Source: a virus
Direction: 5' to 3' (one strand)
Virus record (IMG/VR): IMGVR_UViG_3300032053_006353
Location: 1 to 27,647 of that record
Length of the DNA stretch: 27,647 bases
The notes beneath the pieces were generated by a model. The model was not told the DNA's origin and made no database searches. It worked only from the letters and a program-made list of their open reading frames with translations. Within the stretch, counting starts at the first letter, position 1, and every line of letters begins with the position of its first letter. Below, one piece after another: positions 1-7,464 of this stretch. A program made the translations under genes and the position numbers.

Positions 1-115
1 CGTCGAGACCGTTGCTATGCGCGAACTCGAGATGCTCGTCAGCGCTGCCGAATCCGTCAAACAAACTCTTGGACGTGTGCGCGTGAAGACCGACGAAGCG
101 CTTCGGTTTGATCAT
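1..115 (-). CDS. dnaE: DNA polymerase III alpha-like (DnaE), PHP-domain start, partial
   Basis: Only the first 38 codons are in the window; the gene runs off the left edge. The ATG is at 115-113. Residues 8-15 read FVGLHAHT and are followed by SLFDGFG, then a helix-like stretch ending HSNGLD. This is the classic N-terminus of bacterial C-family polymerases: a PHP domain with the HxH metal motif (H11, H13), then S-x-x-D-G-x-G, then a helix leading to the usual T-D-H-G (beyond the edge). The family is the replicative DNA polymerase catalytic subunit, and large phages often carry their own copy. It fits the RecA, helicase and FEN genes at the other end of the window. No good Shine-Dalgarno is seen before the ATG. 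The PHP identity is strong, but a stand-alone PHP phosphoesterase cannot be excluded from 38 residues. Confidence 0.75.
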   Translation of the reverse strand, partial: MIKPKRFVGLHAHTSKSLFDGFGSADEHLEFAHSNGLD

Positions 116-158
116 GTGTTTCTATTGTCTGTCGCTCGACCTCGAACTCGAACACTGG

Positions 159-229
159 AGCCGCCGAACAGAGTCGAACTGATATAACGAAGGTACAGGC
201 TTCGTGTCTTGCCATTAGACGACAGCGGC
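159..229 (-). tRNA. tRNA-Thr-like (anticodon UGU), no encoded CCA
   Basis: The minus strand from 229 to 159 folds by hand into a 71-nt cloverleaf. The acceptor stem is GCCGCTG with CGGCGGC (7 bp, one G-U). The D stem is GTCT/AGAC with loop AATGGCA. The anticodon stem is CGAAG/CTTCG with loop CCTGTAC. The variable loop has 4 nt, and the T arm is ATCAG-TTCGACT-CTGTT with one mismatch. Residues 34-36 are UGU, which would read ACA (Thr). Position 33 is C instead of the nearly invariant U, which is odd. The discriminator is U and CCA is not encoded. It lies between the polymerase start and an HNH gene. Isotype confidence is lower than tRNA confidence. Confidence 0.7.
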
Positions 230-233
230 TTAT

Positions 234-872
234 GTGAGTCAATATCTAGTCTATGTGAATCAATCAGAAGCTGGGAAACTGGGTTTCATTGCATCTCGCA
301 AAACCGCTGAGAGACAAAGAGTGGCACGCATTGCTGCTTACGCGGAATCTCCAACACTGTGCTTGACATGCCAGCAATCGTTATCGTACGAGAAACGACA
401 CAACAAGTTTTGTAGTCACTCATGTTCGGCCATCTTTCACAATCCCAAGAAGATTAGCAAGATCCTCTCTACGACTTGTCGATTCTGTTTGAAACCATTG
501 GATCGTGTCAGAACACTTCGAAACAACCATTTCTGCTCGAGTGAATGTTTTGCAGCTGAGCGTTCGACAACGAATCGCGACGAGATGATCGTGTGTGGCT
601 TTGACAAGAACCCAGCCGGCACTAACGCAAAACGGTACTTGATCGAACTTCATGGACACACTTGCATGATCTGCAAAGGCACCGAATGGTACGGACACCC
701 CATGCCATTAACACTTGATCACATCGACGGCAATTCTGAAGATAACTCGTTGACGAACTTGCGAATCATTTGTCCTAACTGTGATCGATTCACACCGTTC
801 TTTGGCTCGAAGAATCGTGGGAACGGTCGTGCAAATCGAAGACAACGTTACCGAGATGGCAAGAGCTATTAA
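234..872 (+). CDS. HNH endonuclease with N-terminal zinc fingers
   Basis: This is a 212-residue protein read from a GTG at 234. The N-terminal half has two zinc-binding clusters, CLTC with a later FCSHSC, and CRFC with a later FCSSEC. The C-terminal half is an HNH nuclease core: CMIC, then LTLDHIDGN, then NLRIICPNC, where the DH pair and the following Asn/Cys positions form the beta-beta-alpha metal site. Phage proteins of this build are free-standing homing-type endonucleases. The gene starts 4 bp from the 5' end of the tRNA on the opposite strand and meets the next gene tail to tail, their stop codons overlapping in TTAA. It is against the main transcription direction, as expected for a selfish insert. 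No Shine-Dalgarno is visible at the GTG, so the exact start is uncertain. Confidence 0.88.
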   Translation: MSQYLVYVNQSEAGKLGFIASRKTAERQRVARIAAYAESPTLCLTCQQSLSYEKRHNKFCSHSCSAIFHNPKKISKILSTTCRFCLKPLDRVRTLRNNHFCSSECFAAERSTTNRDEMIVCGFDKNPAGTNAKRYLIELHGHTCMICKGTEWYGHPMPLTLDHIDGNSEDNSLTNLRIICPNCDRFTPFFGSKNRGNGRANRRQRYRDGKSY

Positions 873-1237
873 TACCTCCACAGCTTTCGCCAGGATCGCA
901 CGACCCACGACTCCTTCGCTGTGTCACACACACGTAGGATCTGCATGTACTGCTCGTTCGTGATGCTGCCGTTGAGGAAGGCGTTCAGAACAACCTGTTC
1001 AGGGATCTCGACAGCAAGCGACTTGACGAGCTCGTCTGGCGCGTCTCCTTGCTCACGTAACCTTGTGAGGAACTCGGGGCTGACGTAATCCTGGTTCGTC
1101 ACGCGTGCTCTCTTTATGAGAGTGTCGCGGATCGACTTGAGATCCTTGTTGATCGCGAGCAGCTGATCTGCGCAATCACAGAGGCTGTACGGCGCGTCGC
1201 ACAACGGGCACGCGTTGTCGGCGAGACCCCACATCAC
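869..1237 (-). CDS. Small protein with N-terminal Cys knuckle, unknown function
   Basis: The product has 122 residues. Residues 10-21 hold CPLCDAPYSLCDC, a likely zinc knuckle, followed by a helical region (ADQLLAINKDLKSIRDTLIKRA) that could form a coiled coil. The rest is mixed helix with a conserved-looking PEQVVLNAFLNGSITNEQY segment and a basic, Trp-rich tail (SWVVRSWRKLWRY). I do not recognise the family. The composition is protein-like and the frame is on the main coding strand, so it is probably real. Its stop codon overlaps that of the HNH gene. Confidence 0.7.
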   Translation of the reverse strand: MMWGLADNACPLCDAPYSLCDCADQLLAINKDLKSIRDTLIKRARVTNQDYVSPEFLTRLREQGDAPDELVKSLAVEIPEQVVLNAFLNGSITNEQYMQILRVCDTAKESWVVRSWRKLWRY

Positions 1238-1315
1238 ACGCGCCTGCGTCGTTCTTCACGTGCGGCTAAAAGCTCTGTCGTAACGGTGACGTCATCACCC
1301 TCGTTCATCGAGTCT

Positions 1316-1516
1316 CTACTTCCACGTGTCGCAAGCGCCGCCTTCGCCTCTGCAAACCGCAGCGGTGTACCCAGGGACGAACCCGCAGTACCCGCAATGT
1401 TGACAGTCGTAATCCGATCGACAGAGCGTTGCGTTGGGTGGGTACGTCACGGGGTAGTTGTCCGGAACGCATGCGATCGTCGCGACAGTCAGCATCAACG
1501 CCAGAATGTATCTCAT
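1316..1516 (-). CDS. Small Cys-rich predicted lipoprotein
   Basis: The product has 66 residues. The first 15 form a hydrophobic signal peptide ending in the lipobox TIAC, so Cys16 would be lipidated and become the mature N-terminus. The mature part carries seven further Cys residues, including CxxCGYCG, and looks like a small disulfide-stabilised extracellular domain. The residue after the lipidated Cys is Val, not Asp, so no inner-membrane retention signal of the enterobacterial type is present. The function is unknown. It is one of six predicted lipoproteins in the window. The gene is divergent from the papain-like protease across a 56-bp gap. Confidence 0.6.
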   Translation of the reverse strand: MRYILALMLTVATIACVPDNYPVTYPPNATLCRSDYDCQHCGYCGFVPGYTAAVCRGEGGACDTWK

Positions 1517-1572
1517 AACGCTGATTCTAGCGAATCTACACGGTAGCTTTACTCTTCAACATACGTAACGAC

Positions 1573-2391
1573 ATGCTCAAGACGCTCACGCTCGGTGACT
1601 CCACAACGAAGAAAGTGCACCTTGCTGGGTGGAAGAAAGACAAGCCAGACACACGTGACTTCAAGCTGAGAGGCATCTCTCACACCCTGCCAGGCGCAGC
1701 GCTCGCGCGATCGAGCAGCGTTGACAACTCCAAGAAATGCTCAAGTGTTGAGGATCAAGGCGACCTTGGATCATGCACAGCCAACATGTTCGCTGGCATC
1801 ATCGAGTACAACAATATTCGGTGGCGTAGTTGGCCGAAGAAGAAGCAGATCTCTCGATTGTTTCATTACTACGCGACTCGTCTGCTTGAAGGCACAGTGA
1901 ACGAGGATTCTGGCTGCTACATCCGTGACACGATCAAGGCAGGCGTTCAGTACGGATGTGTGTGGGAACGCCAATGGAAGTACGATGTTTCCAAGTTCAC
2001 GATCAACCCACCCGCCAAGCTGTGGACGTCCGCCGGCGAGCACAAGGTCGTGTCTTACCACCGCATCGATGACGGTGATGTTGAGACGATGAAGGACACG
2101 CTCGCTGCTGGCTACCTCATCGGCTTTGGCTTCGAGGTGTACAGCAACTTCATGACTCAACAGATGGCGACGTCTGGTGAGTTACACAGGCCTGGTTCTC
2201 ACGATGTTCTCCAAGGTGGTCACGCTGTTGTGCTTGTCGGTTACGACGACGCACGTAAAGCCTTCAAGGTTCGCAACTCGTGGGGCAAAGGTTGGGGCCT
2301 TGACGGTTACTTCTGGATGGACTACAACTACGTTGCCGACGCAAACCTTTGCAACGATTTCTGGGTCGTCAACTCCGGCGTTGAGATCTGA
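1573..2391 (+). CDS. Papain-like cysteine protease (peptidase C1)
   Basis: This is a 272-residue plus-strand protein with a full C1 catalytic set. Gln62 (oxyanion hole) and nucleophile Cys68 lie in DQGDLGSCTAN, His217 in GGHAVVLVGYDD, and Asn235 in VRNSWGKGWG. The first 55 residues contain the short KDxPDTRDF segment often found before bacterial C1 domains. No signal peptide is seen, so it may act in the cytoplasm, in a virion, or after lysis. Members of this family hydrolyse peptide bonds. The gene runs against the local strand, converges with the SUMF lipoprotein gene with 9 bp between stops, and has no strong Shine-Dalgarno before its ATG. It is uncommon in phages. Confidence 0.9.
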   Translation: MLKTLTLGDSTTKKVHLAGWKKDKPDTRDFKLRGISHTLPGAALARSSSVDNSKKCSSVEDQGDLGSCTANMFAGIIEYNNIRWRSWPKKKQISRLFHYYATRLLEGTVNEDSGCYIRDTIKAGVQYGCVWERQWKYDVSKFTINPPAKLWTSAGEHKVVSYHRIDDGDVETMKDTLAAGYLIGFGFEVYSNFMTQQMATSGELHRPGSHDVLQGGHAVVLVGYDDARKAFKVRNSWGKGWGLDGYFWMDYNYVADANLCNDFWVVNSGVEI

Positions 2392-2400
2392 ACGTTTCGA

Positions 2401-3879
2401 TCACTTGAAGCGCATGCAGCGACCGCCGGTGAGGCCACTTTTGACCTCTGGTCGTTGAACACGCAGGATGGTCTCGCCTGGCATCAACGTGACGTTCAGG
2501 TCGGATCTAGAGCTTCCGTACCCGATGCCACGTTGCCTCAACCCAAACAACTTCGTGGATGCGACGAGCACCGACTCACTGAGGTTGCCACCGAGATCCA
2601 TCCACGGCTCGTCGTTCGGGTTGATGCGCACAGTGTCACGTGTGACACGACCAGGCGCGGCGATCTGCCAAACCTTGTCGCTTGCCGAACCACCGAGGTC
2701 GGGGTAGTTGTAGTTGTGTGTGTTGAGTGGACTGCCAGGAAGCGGAAGGTTGTCACCAGCGTCGAAGGTCGCGTTCAACTCGATGACAGGGGCGCAACGA
2801 CCACCTGACTGCGTTGTGTGTGTGAAGATGTTGCCAAGCAGTTCGCCGTGGTTGTCGTACTGCGAACCGCAGCCTGACACGCTGTCAGGGAATCCAGGGC
2901 TTGCAGTCACGTAGTCAAGAACCTCGGCAGTCGCCAGCTGTCCACCGTCCCACACACAGAAGGCAGCGAGCATCACGTTGGTGACGCAGTTGATCGACTT
3001 GGAGTCCAAAACATCCTTCAGCGAAGGGTCGCGCGGGATCTCGTTGTTGTGTGTCAAGATGTCAGCTGGGTAGTAGAACGTTGGGAACCCGTAAGCTCCC
3101 GGGAATAGTCCACAGTTGTTGCCATGCACGTCCGCGTAGACCTGCGCACCGAACTGAGAGTTTGCGCCGAGGTCCACGCTCTGATCTGTCGTCGGAGGGA
3201 CGATGACGCCAGGGCCCGGGTTGACCTCTCCATCATGACGTGGATCGCCAAGCAGCAGACGGTTGATCGTCACCATGTCGCCGCTCACGTTGGTCGGTAG
3301 AAACTTGCTCCAGGCGTCATCCCAGACGATCGGCTTGTTCGCAGCGATCCACCCTTTAACATTTGGCTTGCCCATCTGTTGGGTGACACTCACAATGAAA
3401 GCTCGCATGCGACCAGCCGTGATCTCGTACTTGTCGAGATAGACTGTCTTTCCAGGGTGGTTATCGTCTACGAAGCCAGGAACCGGCAGCGAACGGCAGC
3501 AACTCTCGTGACCCAAGTCGCTTTCGCCTGCGCCACAGGTGTCGCCGCCAAAATGTGGCTTGCAGCTCAACGAGCCCACACATCTCAGGGCGTAGTTGCA
3601 TGCGATCTCGCAATCGCGATCGATCAAGCACTTCTTACCCTCAACGCACTTCGGAGCCGTTGGACCACCACATCCAGAATCCGTCTCAGTGGTGATTGGC
3701 GGCGAGGAGTCAATGCCACCGTCTGATCCTGACACCACGACAGCATCTGGTGACATGATGCTTCCATCTTGAGGATCTGGACTGCTAGGAACGTTCGTGA
3801 CGATGTTGCTCAGATCACTCTCGTGGTGAGACGATGAACATGCCGCAAGCACAAGCAGCGCAACGACACTGAGCTTCAT
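2401..3879 (-). CDS. SUMF/formylglycine-generating-enzyme-fold lipoprotein
   Basis: The product has 492 residues from the ATG at 3879; an in-frame TTG at 3888 would add three. A signal peptide ends in the lipobox LAAC (Cys14). A Ser/Asp/Pro-rich stretch and a Cys-rich segment to about residue 130 follow. The C-terminal SUMF-type domain shows CCRSLPVPGF, LDKYEITAGRMRAFI, CVWDGGQLATAEVLDYV, PWMDLGGNLSE and GGRCMRF. This Cys-rich leader plus SUMF layout is, from my knowledge of the family, typical of Myxococcota surface lipoproteins. The Cys pair used by true formylglycine-generating enzymes after the RGG motif is not seen; the matching place reads RGIGYGSS. A binding or structural role is therefore more likely than sulfatase activation. 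It lies just downstream of the terminator that follows the cellulase gene. Confidence 0.8.
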   Translation of the reverse strand: MKLSVVALLVLAACSSSHHESDLSNIVTNVPSSPDPQDGSIMSPDAVVVSGSDGGIDSSPPITTETDSGCGGPTAPKCVEGKKCLIDRDCEIACNYALRCVGSLSCKPHFGGDTCGAGESDLGHESCCRSLPVPGFVDDNHPGKTVYLDKYEITAGRMRAFIVSVTQQMGKPNVKGWIAANKPIVWDDAWSKFLPTNVSGDMVTINRLLLGDPRHDGEVNPGPGVIVPPTTDQSVDLGANSQFGAQVYADVHGNNCGLFPGAYGFPTFYYPADILTHNNEIPRDPSLKDVLDSKSINCVTNVMLAAFCVWDGGQLATAEVLDYVTASPGFPDSVSGCGSQYDNHGELLGNIFTHTTQSGGRCAPVIELNATFDAGDNLPLPGSPLNTHNYNYPDLGGSASDKVWQIAAPGRVTRDTVRINPNDEPWMDLGGNLSESVLVASTKLFGLRQRGIGYGSSRSDLNVTLMPGETILRVQRPEVKSGLTGGRCMRFK

Positions 3880-3903
3880 TGTGTTCAATGTTACCGTGTG
3901 AAC

Positions 3904-3948
3904 CTTAAAAGAAGAACGCCCGAGAACTGTTAGGCTCCTGAGCGTTCT
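3904..3948 (-). terminator. Intrinsic terminator after the cellulase operon
   Basis: On the minus strand AGAACGCTC pairs with GGGCGTTCT (9 bp, one G-U) around an 18-nt loop. TCTTTTAA follows at once. It lies 16 bp past the stop codon of the GH5 gene and before the start of the SUMF lipoprotein gene, where a leftward operon would be expected to end. Confidence 0.65.
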
Positions 3949-3963
3949 AAGAAAGAGCTTGTC

Positions 3964-6342
3964 TCAGTACGTGAGACCGCCGCTGACGCCGGCACTCTTG
4001 CTTGGCCCGTAATCCGCGCAGTACCCGACAGCCTGCAATTTCTGGCCTGGGAGGATCATCGCGTTGCCAGCCGGTGTGACCTTCACGGTGCCAGTTGCTG
4101 TGGCGTTAGGGAACGTTGCGCCCCACACCGCGCCGGTCCCACGCAACTTGCCGTCACCCAAGGAGATCTTGAACGTCTTCCACGACATGTTGACCGTGTT
4201 AGGGTTCTTGAAGTAGTACTGGCGGCAGTAACCAGATCCCCAGTCGTACGTCTTCACCGAGGTGACAACGAGCGGTAGACAGCCGTTTGACGTGCCGTCG
4301 GTCGTCGCGATACCCTTGACGGTTGGGCACTTGTCTAGCGAGTCAGAGATCCCGTCGCCGTCAGTGTCGAGTGGCACGTAGGTGCACGTCTGCGACAACG
4401 TTGGGGTCCCAACGCATCCTACAGGTGAGGAAGTGGCCGTGCGCGTTTGAGTGCCGCTCGACTGGCAAGCCGACCACGCCGAGTAGGCGTAAACGCAAGC
4501 CGCCGGGGTAGGAGGTGGGACAGCGACGCCAGAGACCCAACCGGCGTCTAGGTACGGCAGCAAGAAATTCCTGAGATCAAACTGTGTGCCACTTGCACCC
4601 GAGTCGTTGTCGTAGTGGCCGCCGGCCTTCTCGATGAGAGTGACCGGGTAACCTTGTGAGCGTAGTGTGGTCATGTTGGTTCGCACGGTCGCGATGGGGT
4701 ACGTCGTGTCACCCGTGTGTGCGAGATGTGCGATGTTGAGCTTCCAAAATGCTGTGTTGGACGCTGTCAACGCGGCCGAGCTCGGCCCAGTGTTCTCGAA
4801 GATCATGCCAGCGAAGAGGCTTGCGTTCTTGAACCCGAGCTCGTACCCGATGTCGCCGCCTGAGGAGTAGCCACCAAGCACGACACGCTTTGGGTCAATG
4901 TTGAAGTGTGTCTTGATGCCAGCGATAGCCGCAAGGATCTTTGCACCGTCGTTCGCGTAACTCGACCAACACGTGGTCTCACGTCCGCCAACCGCGAGAC
5001 TGATCCAACTCTGGTTGGGCATCCATGACACCATGTCGGCATCGTACTGGCTTTGTCCACCGCAGCCGTGCAGCCAGACGAAGAGCTTGGTGGGTGTGTT
5101 GTGAGTGCTGTCATACCCTTGCGGCACGAAGATCCAGCTGGTCACTCCGTTGACGACGATCGTCCCCTTGGCGTTCTTGGTGTACGCGATCGGGTTTGTC
5201 GGAAAAGAGCTTTCAGGAGTAGGGACTGTGACGAAGTACGGAGTCAGCCAGGCCATCTGCGGCGCATCAACCGTGTAGTTGCTGCTCGGATCCAGTGTGA
5301 ACTGGTAGCCTCCCCACCAAGCCGGTGGACCGTAAGTCCACCAACTCCAACCGATCACAACGTCTTGGTTCGCGTTGAAGTAGTCAAGCAGGTTCTTCAC
5401 TGCGACCTGCGCTTGCGACGACGCGATCGTGCCGAACTCGCCGAGGTGAACTTTGACACCGTTAGCGCGTGCCCAATCAACGGTCACCTTAACACGCTCA
5501 ACACCGATCGTCGGGCTGACGACATCGCTCGCGCCGCCGCCAGAGTTCTGATCGAAGTACATGTGCACGCTGATGCCAGTGTTTCCGATCGGATCCTTGA
5601 TGTATTGGAGGAAAGCTGTAGCGTTGGACACAGCAGGGCTGGCGGTGTCGTAGTAGCTTGACGTCCAACTCTCAGCAGCTGTCCAACCGTTGCCGGGAAC
5701 GAGGATCAGGTTGGTTGCGCCTGTCGCGCGGATGCCGAGAACAGCTGCTTGAGCAGCCTGAAACCACTGCACGGTCGACATGGCGTGAGGCTCATTTGTG
5801 AGCCCAAAGACAACACGTGGGTTGTCCTTGAACTGCGTGGCGACACGCGACCAGAAATCAGCGAACGCGCCGTTTGGTACGGCAGCGGTGCCGACAAGGT
5901 TGCCTTTGTACTTCGCGAAGTTGGTGTCGCCGGCGCCGTGCGGCTCAACCATGATGTACATGCCCTTGCTGGTGGCGTAGTTGACGCGATCGATAAAGGT
6001 GGAGACGTACGTGCCGCAGCCACCGGTGGTGGCCAACGGGCCATTGAGAGTCGGCTGCACGCCTTCCCACGAGAAGACCAGTCGACCGAAGCCAACCTTC
6101 TTGCTAACGAGGTAGTCGATGTCCTGGTGAGACACGAACAAGTAGTCGGTCCCTGACACAGGGTTCGACGTGTTCGACTGCCCGTAACTCATGTCGCCGC
6201 CAGTAAGGTTGGTGCCGCGTAGCTGAGGTGTTCCCGCCGAGAGTCTCGCACGTGGAGAGGGCGACTTCGCCGACGGTGTGCAGCCGATCGCCATCAACAC
6301 GAGTGTGCTAAGAAGGATGAGGCATTTCGTTATCTTGTTCAT
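3964..6342 (-). CDS. Multimodular cellulase lipoprotein: GH5 - esterase - TSP repeats - CBM2
   Basis: The product has 792 residues. A lipoprotein signal ends AIGC (Cys21). Residues about 40-370 are a GH5 glycosidase with acid/base Glu184 in TNEPHA and nucleophile Glu302 in HLGEFGT, preceded by GISVHMYFD. Residues about 385-602 are an alpha/beta-hydrolase esterase of the feruloyl-esterase/PHB-depolymerase type: HGCGG, nucleophile Ser493 in GGYSSGG, likely Asp545 and His576. Residues 616-655 are a thrombospondin type 1-like repeat (YSAWSACQSSGTQTRT), 659-675 a calcium-binding type 3 repeat (DTDGDGISDSLDKC), and about 692-780 a CBM2-like domain with spaced Trp residues. The family hydrolyses beta-1,4-glucans, and the esterase could remove acyl groups. 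The start at 6342 has AAGGA six bases upstream and an ATGA overlap with the kinase gene. It is very unusual on a phage-like contig. Confidence 0.88.
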   Translation of the reverse strand: MNKITKCLILLSTLVLMAIGCTPSAKSPSPRARLSAGTPQLRGTNLTGGDMSYGQSNTSNPVSGTDYLFVSHQDIDYLVSKKVGFGRLVFSWEGVQPTLNGPLATTGGCGTYVSTFIDRVNYATSKGMYIMVEPHGAGDTNFAKYKGNLVGTAAVPNGAFADFWSRVATQFKDNPRVVFGLTNEPHAMSTVQWFQAAQAAVLGIRATGATNLILVPGNGWTAAESWTSSYYDTASPAVSNATAFLQYIKDPIGNTGISVHMYFDQNSGGGASDVVSPTIGVERVKVTVDWARANGVKVHLGEFGTIASSQAQVAVKNLLDYFNANQDVVIGWSWWTYGPPAWWGGYQFTLDPSSNYTVDAPQMAWLTPYFVTVPTPESSFPTNPIAYTKNAKGTIVVNGVTSWIFVPQGYDSTHNTPTKLFVWLHGCGGQSQYDADMVSWMPNQSWISLAVGGRETTCWSSYANDGAKILAAIAGIKTHFNIDPKRVVLGGYSSGGDIGYELGFKNASLFAGMIFENTGPSSAALTASNTAFWKLNIAHLAHTGDTTYPIATVRTNMTTLRSQGYPVTLIEKAGGHYDNDSGASGTQFDLRNFLLPYLDAGWVSGVAVPPPTPAACVYAYSAWSACQSSGTQTRTATSSPVGCVGTPTLSQTCTYVPLDTDGDGISDSLDKCPTVKGIATTDGTSNGCLPLVVTSVKTYDWGSGYCRQYYFKNPNTVNMSWKTFKISLGDGKLRGTGAVWGATFPNATATGTVKVTPAGNAMILPGQKLQAVGYCADYGPSKSAGVSGGLTY

Positions 6343-6896
6343 TTGCTTTCCTTGGGGTCGCAAAACCCTTTTTCGATTGCTAATTCGATCTCACGTAGCT
6401 CGCGGTCGAGGTCCTCATCCGAGGTATCGAGAAAGATGTGTCTCGTCTTCAGTAGCGGAACATACTGCTTGTAGAGGGTGTCGATCGCGGTGATCTGGTC
6501 CTCCTTGATGGTGAGATCGTCTTCGTCGACGCGCCCTGCGTAGCCTTGAAGGCGCGTGCACACGACAATGAGCGCGTTCATGCGAGCATACGCCTCGTCG
6601 AGCTGCGCGATGACGTCGGGATCGGTCGGTCGGTTGAAGTGCTTGGAGTAGACAATCTCACAGGGAAAGTTGCGATCAAGGATGACGTCTGTCTTGGTCT
6701 GCTCGAGAAAGTCCGCTAGTGTCGTCTCGCCGAAGCGGAGGAAAGGCAGAAACTGCGAGCGATCGCCCATGAAGAACTTCTTTTGGACCTGCGCCTTGAA
6801 TGTAGGGATGTTGAGACGCTTAGATAAGCCCTCAACAATGTTCGTTTTTCCGGTTCGTTCTGTACCGACAACTACGATCACACGTTGCTTCTTCAT
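6339..6896 (-). CDS. P-loop deoxynucleoside/nucleotide kinase-like protein
   Basis: The product has 185 residues from the ATG at 6896. A Walker A loop GTERTGKT covers residues 11-18, directly after the first beta strand (VIVVVG), as in thymidylate and deoxynucleoside kinases. DRNFPCEIVYSKHF near residue 75 matches the DRx substrate/Mg site of that superfamily, and a basic/acidic helical lid region follows. It probably phosphorylates a nucleoside or nucleotide using ATP. A GTG at 6914 overlaps the previous stop as GTGA and would add six residues; the ATG is chosen because kinases of this type start right at the first strand. It is coupled to the cellulase gene by an ATGA overlap. It differs clearly from the thymidylate kinase at 15592-16206, so the substrate is open. 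Confidence 0.72.
   Translation of the reverse strand: MKKQRVIVVVGTERTGKTNIVEGLSKRLNIPTFKAQVQKKFFMGDRSQFLPFLRFGETTLADFLEQTKTDVILDRNFPCEIVYSKHFNRPTDPDVIAQLDEAYARMNALIVVCTRLQGYAGRVDEDDLTIKEDQITAIDTLYKQYVPLLKTRHIFLDTSDEDLDRELREIELAIEKGFCDPKESK
6349..6353 (-). promoter_or_regulatory. Ribosome binding site fixing the cellulase start
   Basis: AAGGA sits six bases before the ATG at 6342 and inside the end of the upstream kinase gene. It favours this start over an in-frame start seven codons upstream, and it implies coupled translation through the ATGA overlap. Confidence 0.6.
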
Positions 6897-6910
6897 GCAA
6901 GTACCATAAG

Positions 6911-7189
6911 TCACTTCAAAACCTGGGTGGAGTCACAGTTGTCGAGCTGCGCATCCAGTGCCTTCACCTGCTCGCAGAGCTCAACGATGATCTTTTTGAG
7001 GAAAGCGACCTCTACACAATGGTGTTTGTAAAGTTTGTTGTGTTCAGCTTCCCACGCATCGCCTCCGATACAGTCTTGCTCTTTGTAGGCTTTCACGTCG
7101 TACCACGCGGTGGACTCCACGCCTTCGCGAAGCAGGATCTCGACACGTTGCGCGATGTTCAGTGGCTTCTTCTCTTTTTTGATCGTCAA
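6911..7189 (-). CDS. Small helical protein, unknown function, TTG start
   Basis: The product has 92 residues, beginning TIKKEKKPLNIAQRV after the start. It is charged and mostly helical, with a likely coiled coil at the C-terminus (VAFLKKIIVELCEQVKALDAQLDN). The TTG at 7189 is chosen because AGGAGG lies four bases before it and because TTGA overlaps the stop of the upstream gene. An in-frame ATG at 7225 would overlap that gene by 40 bases. No family is recognised. It is the fifth member of the coupled operon that ends with the cellulase. Confidence 0.65.
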   Translation of the reverse strand: MTIKKEKKPLNIAQRVEILLREGVESTAWYDVKAYKEQDCIGGDAWEAEHNKLYKHHCVEVAFLKKIIVELCEQVKALDAQLDNCDSTQVLK

Positions 7190-7464
7190 TCTTCCTCCTC
7201 TGACCCAAGGAACTTCTTGAACCATTCGATGACTTCATCGTCATCTTTGATGGTGAGCCACGAAGCGTCGTATTGAGCGCTTCTCCAACTCCAGAACGTG
7301 AACGCTTCAGACGCACTCAGCTCGACGAACATGCGAACTCGCAAAACCTTGCGAATACGCGGAATGTCATCAGTCTCACCCCAGTTGCCCCAACCGGCAA
7401 GATACAAGAACCTCTGATCGCTACGCTGCTGCGTGTTCATCGGGTGTCGATCGACGTTCTTCAT
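7186..7464 (-). CDS. Small Trp-rich protein, unknown function
   Basis: The product has 92 residues. The middle has aromatic stretches (RFLYLAGWGNWGE and AFTFWSWRSAQYDASW) and the C-terminus is acidic (EVIEWFKKFLGSEEED). No signal peptide or known motif is seen. The ATG overlaps the stop of the PLD nuclease gene as ATGA, and its own stop overlaps the next start as TTGA. It is translated as part of the same coupled chain. I do not recognise it. Confidence 0.65.
   Translation of the reverse strand: MKNVDRHPMNTQQRSDQRFLYLAGWGNWGETDDIPRIRKVLRVRMFVELSASEAFTFWSWRSAQYDASWLTIKDDDEVIEWFKKFLGSEEED
7194..7199 (-). promoter_or_regulatory. Ribosome binding site before a TTG start
   Basis: AGGAGG lies four bases before the TTG at 7189, within the Glu-rich last codons of the upstream gene. 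It decides the start of the 92-residue protein. Confidence 0.55.

Noticed and set aside
2-187. Plus-strand frame open from the left edge
   Set aside because: It overlaps the tRNA in antisense and lies opposite a minus-strand frame with a clear PHP-domain start, so it is a shadow.
57-242. Minus-strand 61-residue frame across the tRNA
   Set aside because: It covers the whole tRNA and part of the DnaE start in another frame, and its residues look random.
1517-1572. Promoter-like TTGAAG and TAGATT on the minus strand before the small Cys-rich lipoprotein
   Set aside because: Spacing is 15 bp and both boxes match only four of six bases, too weak to list.
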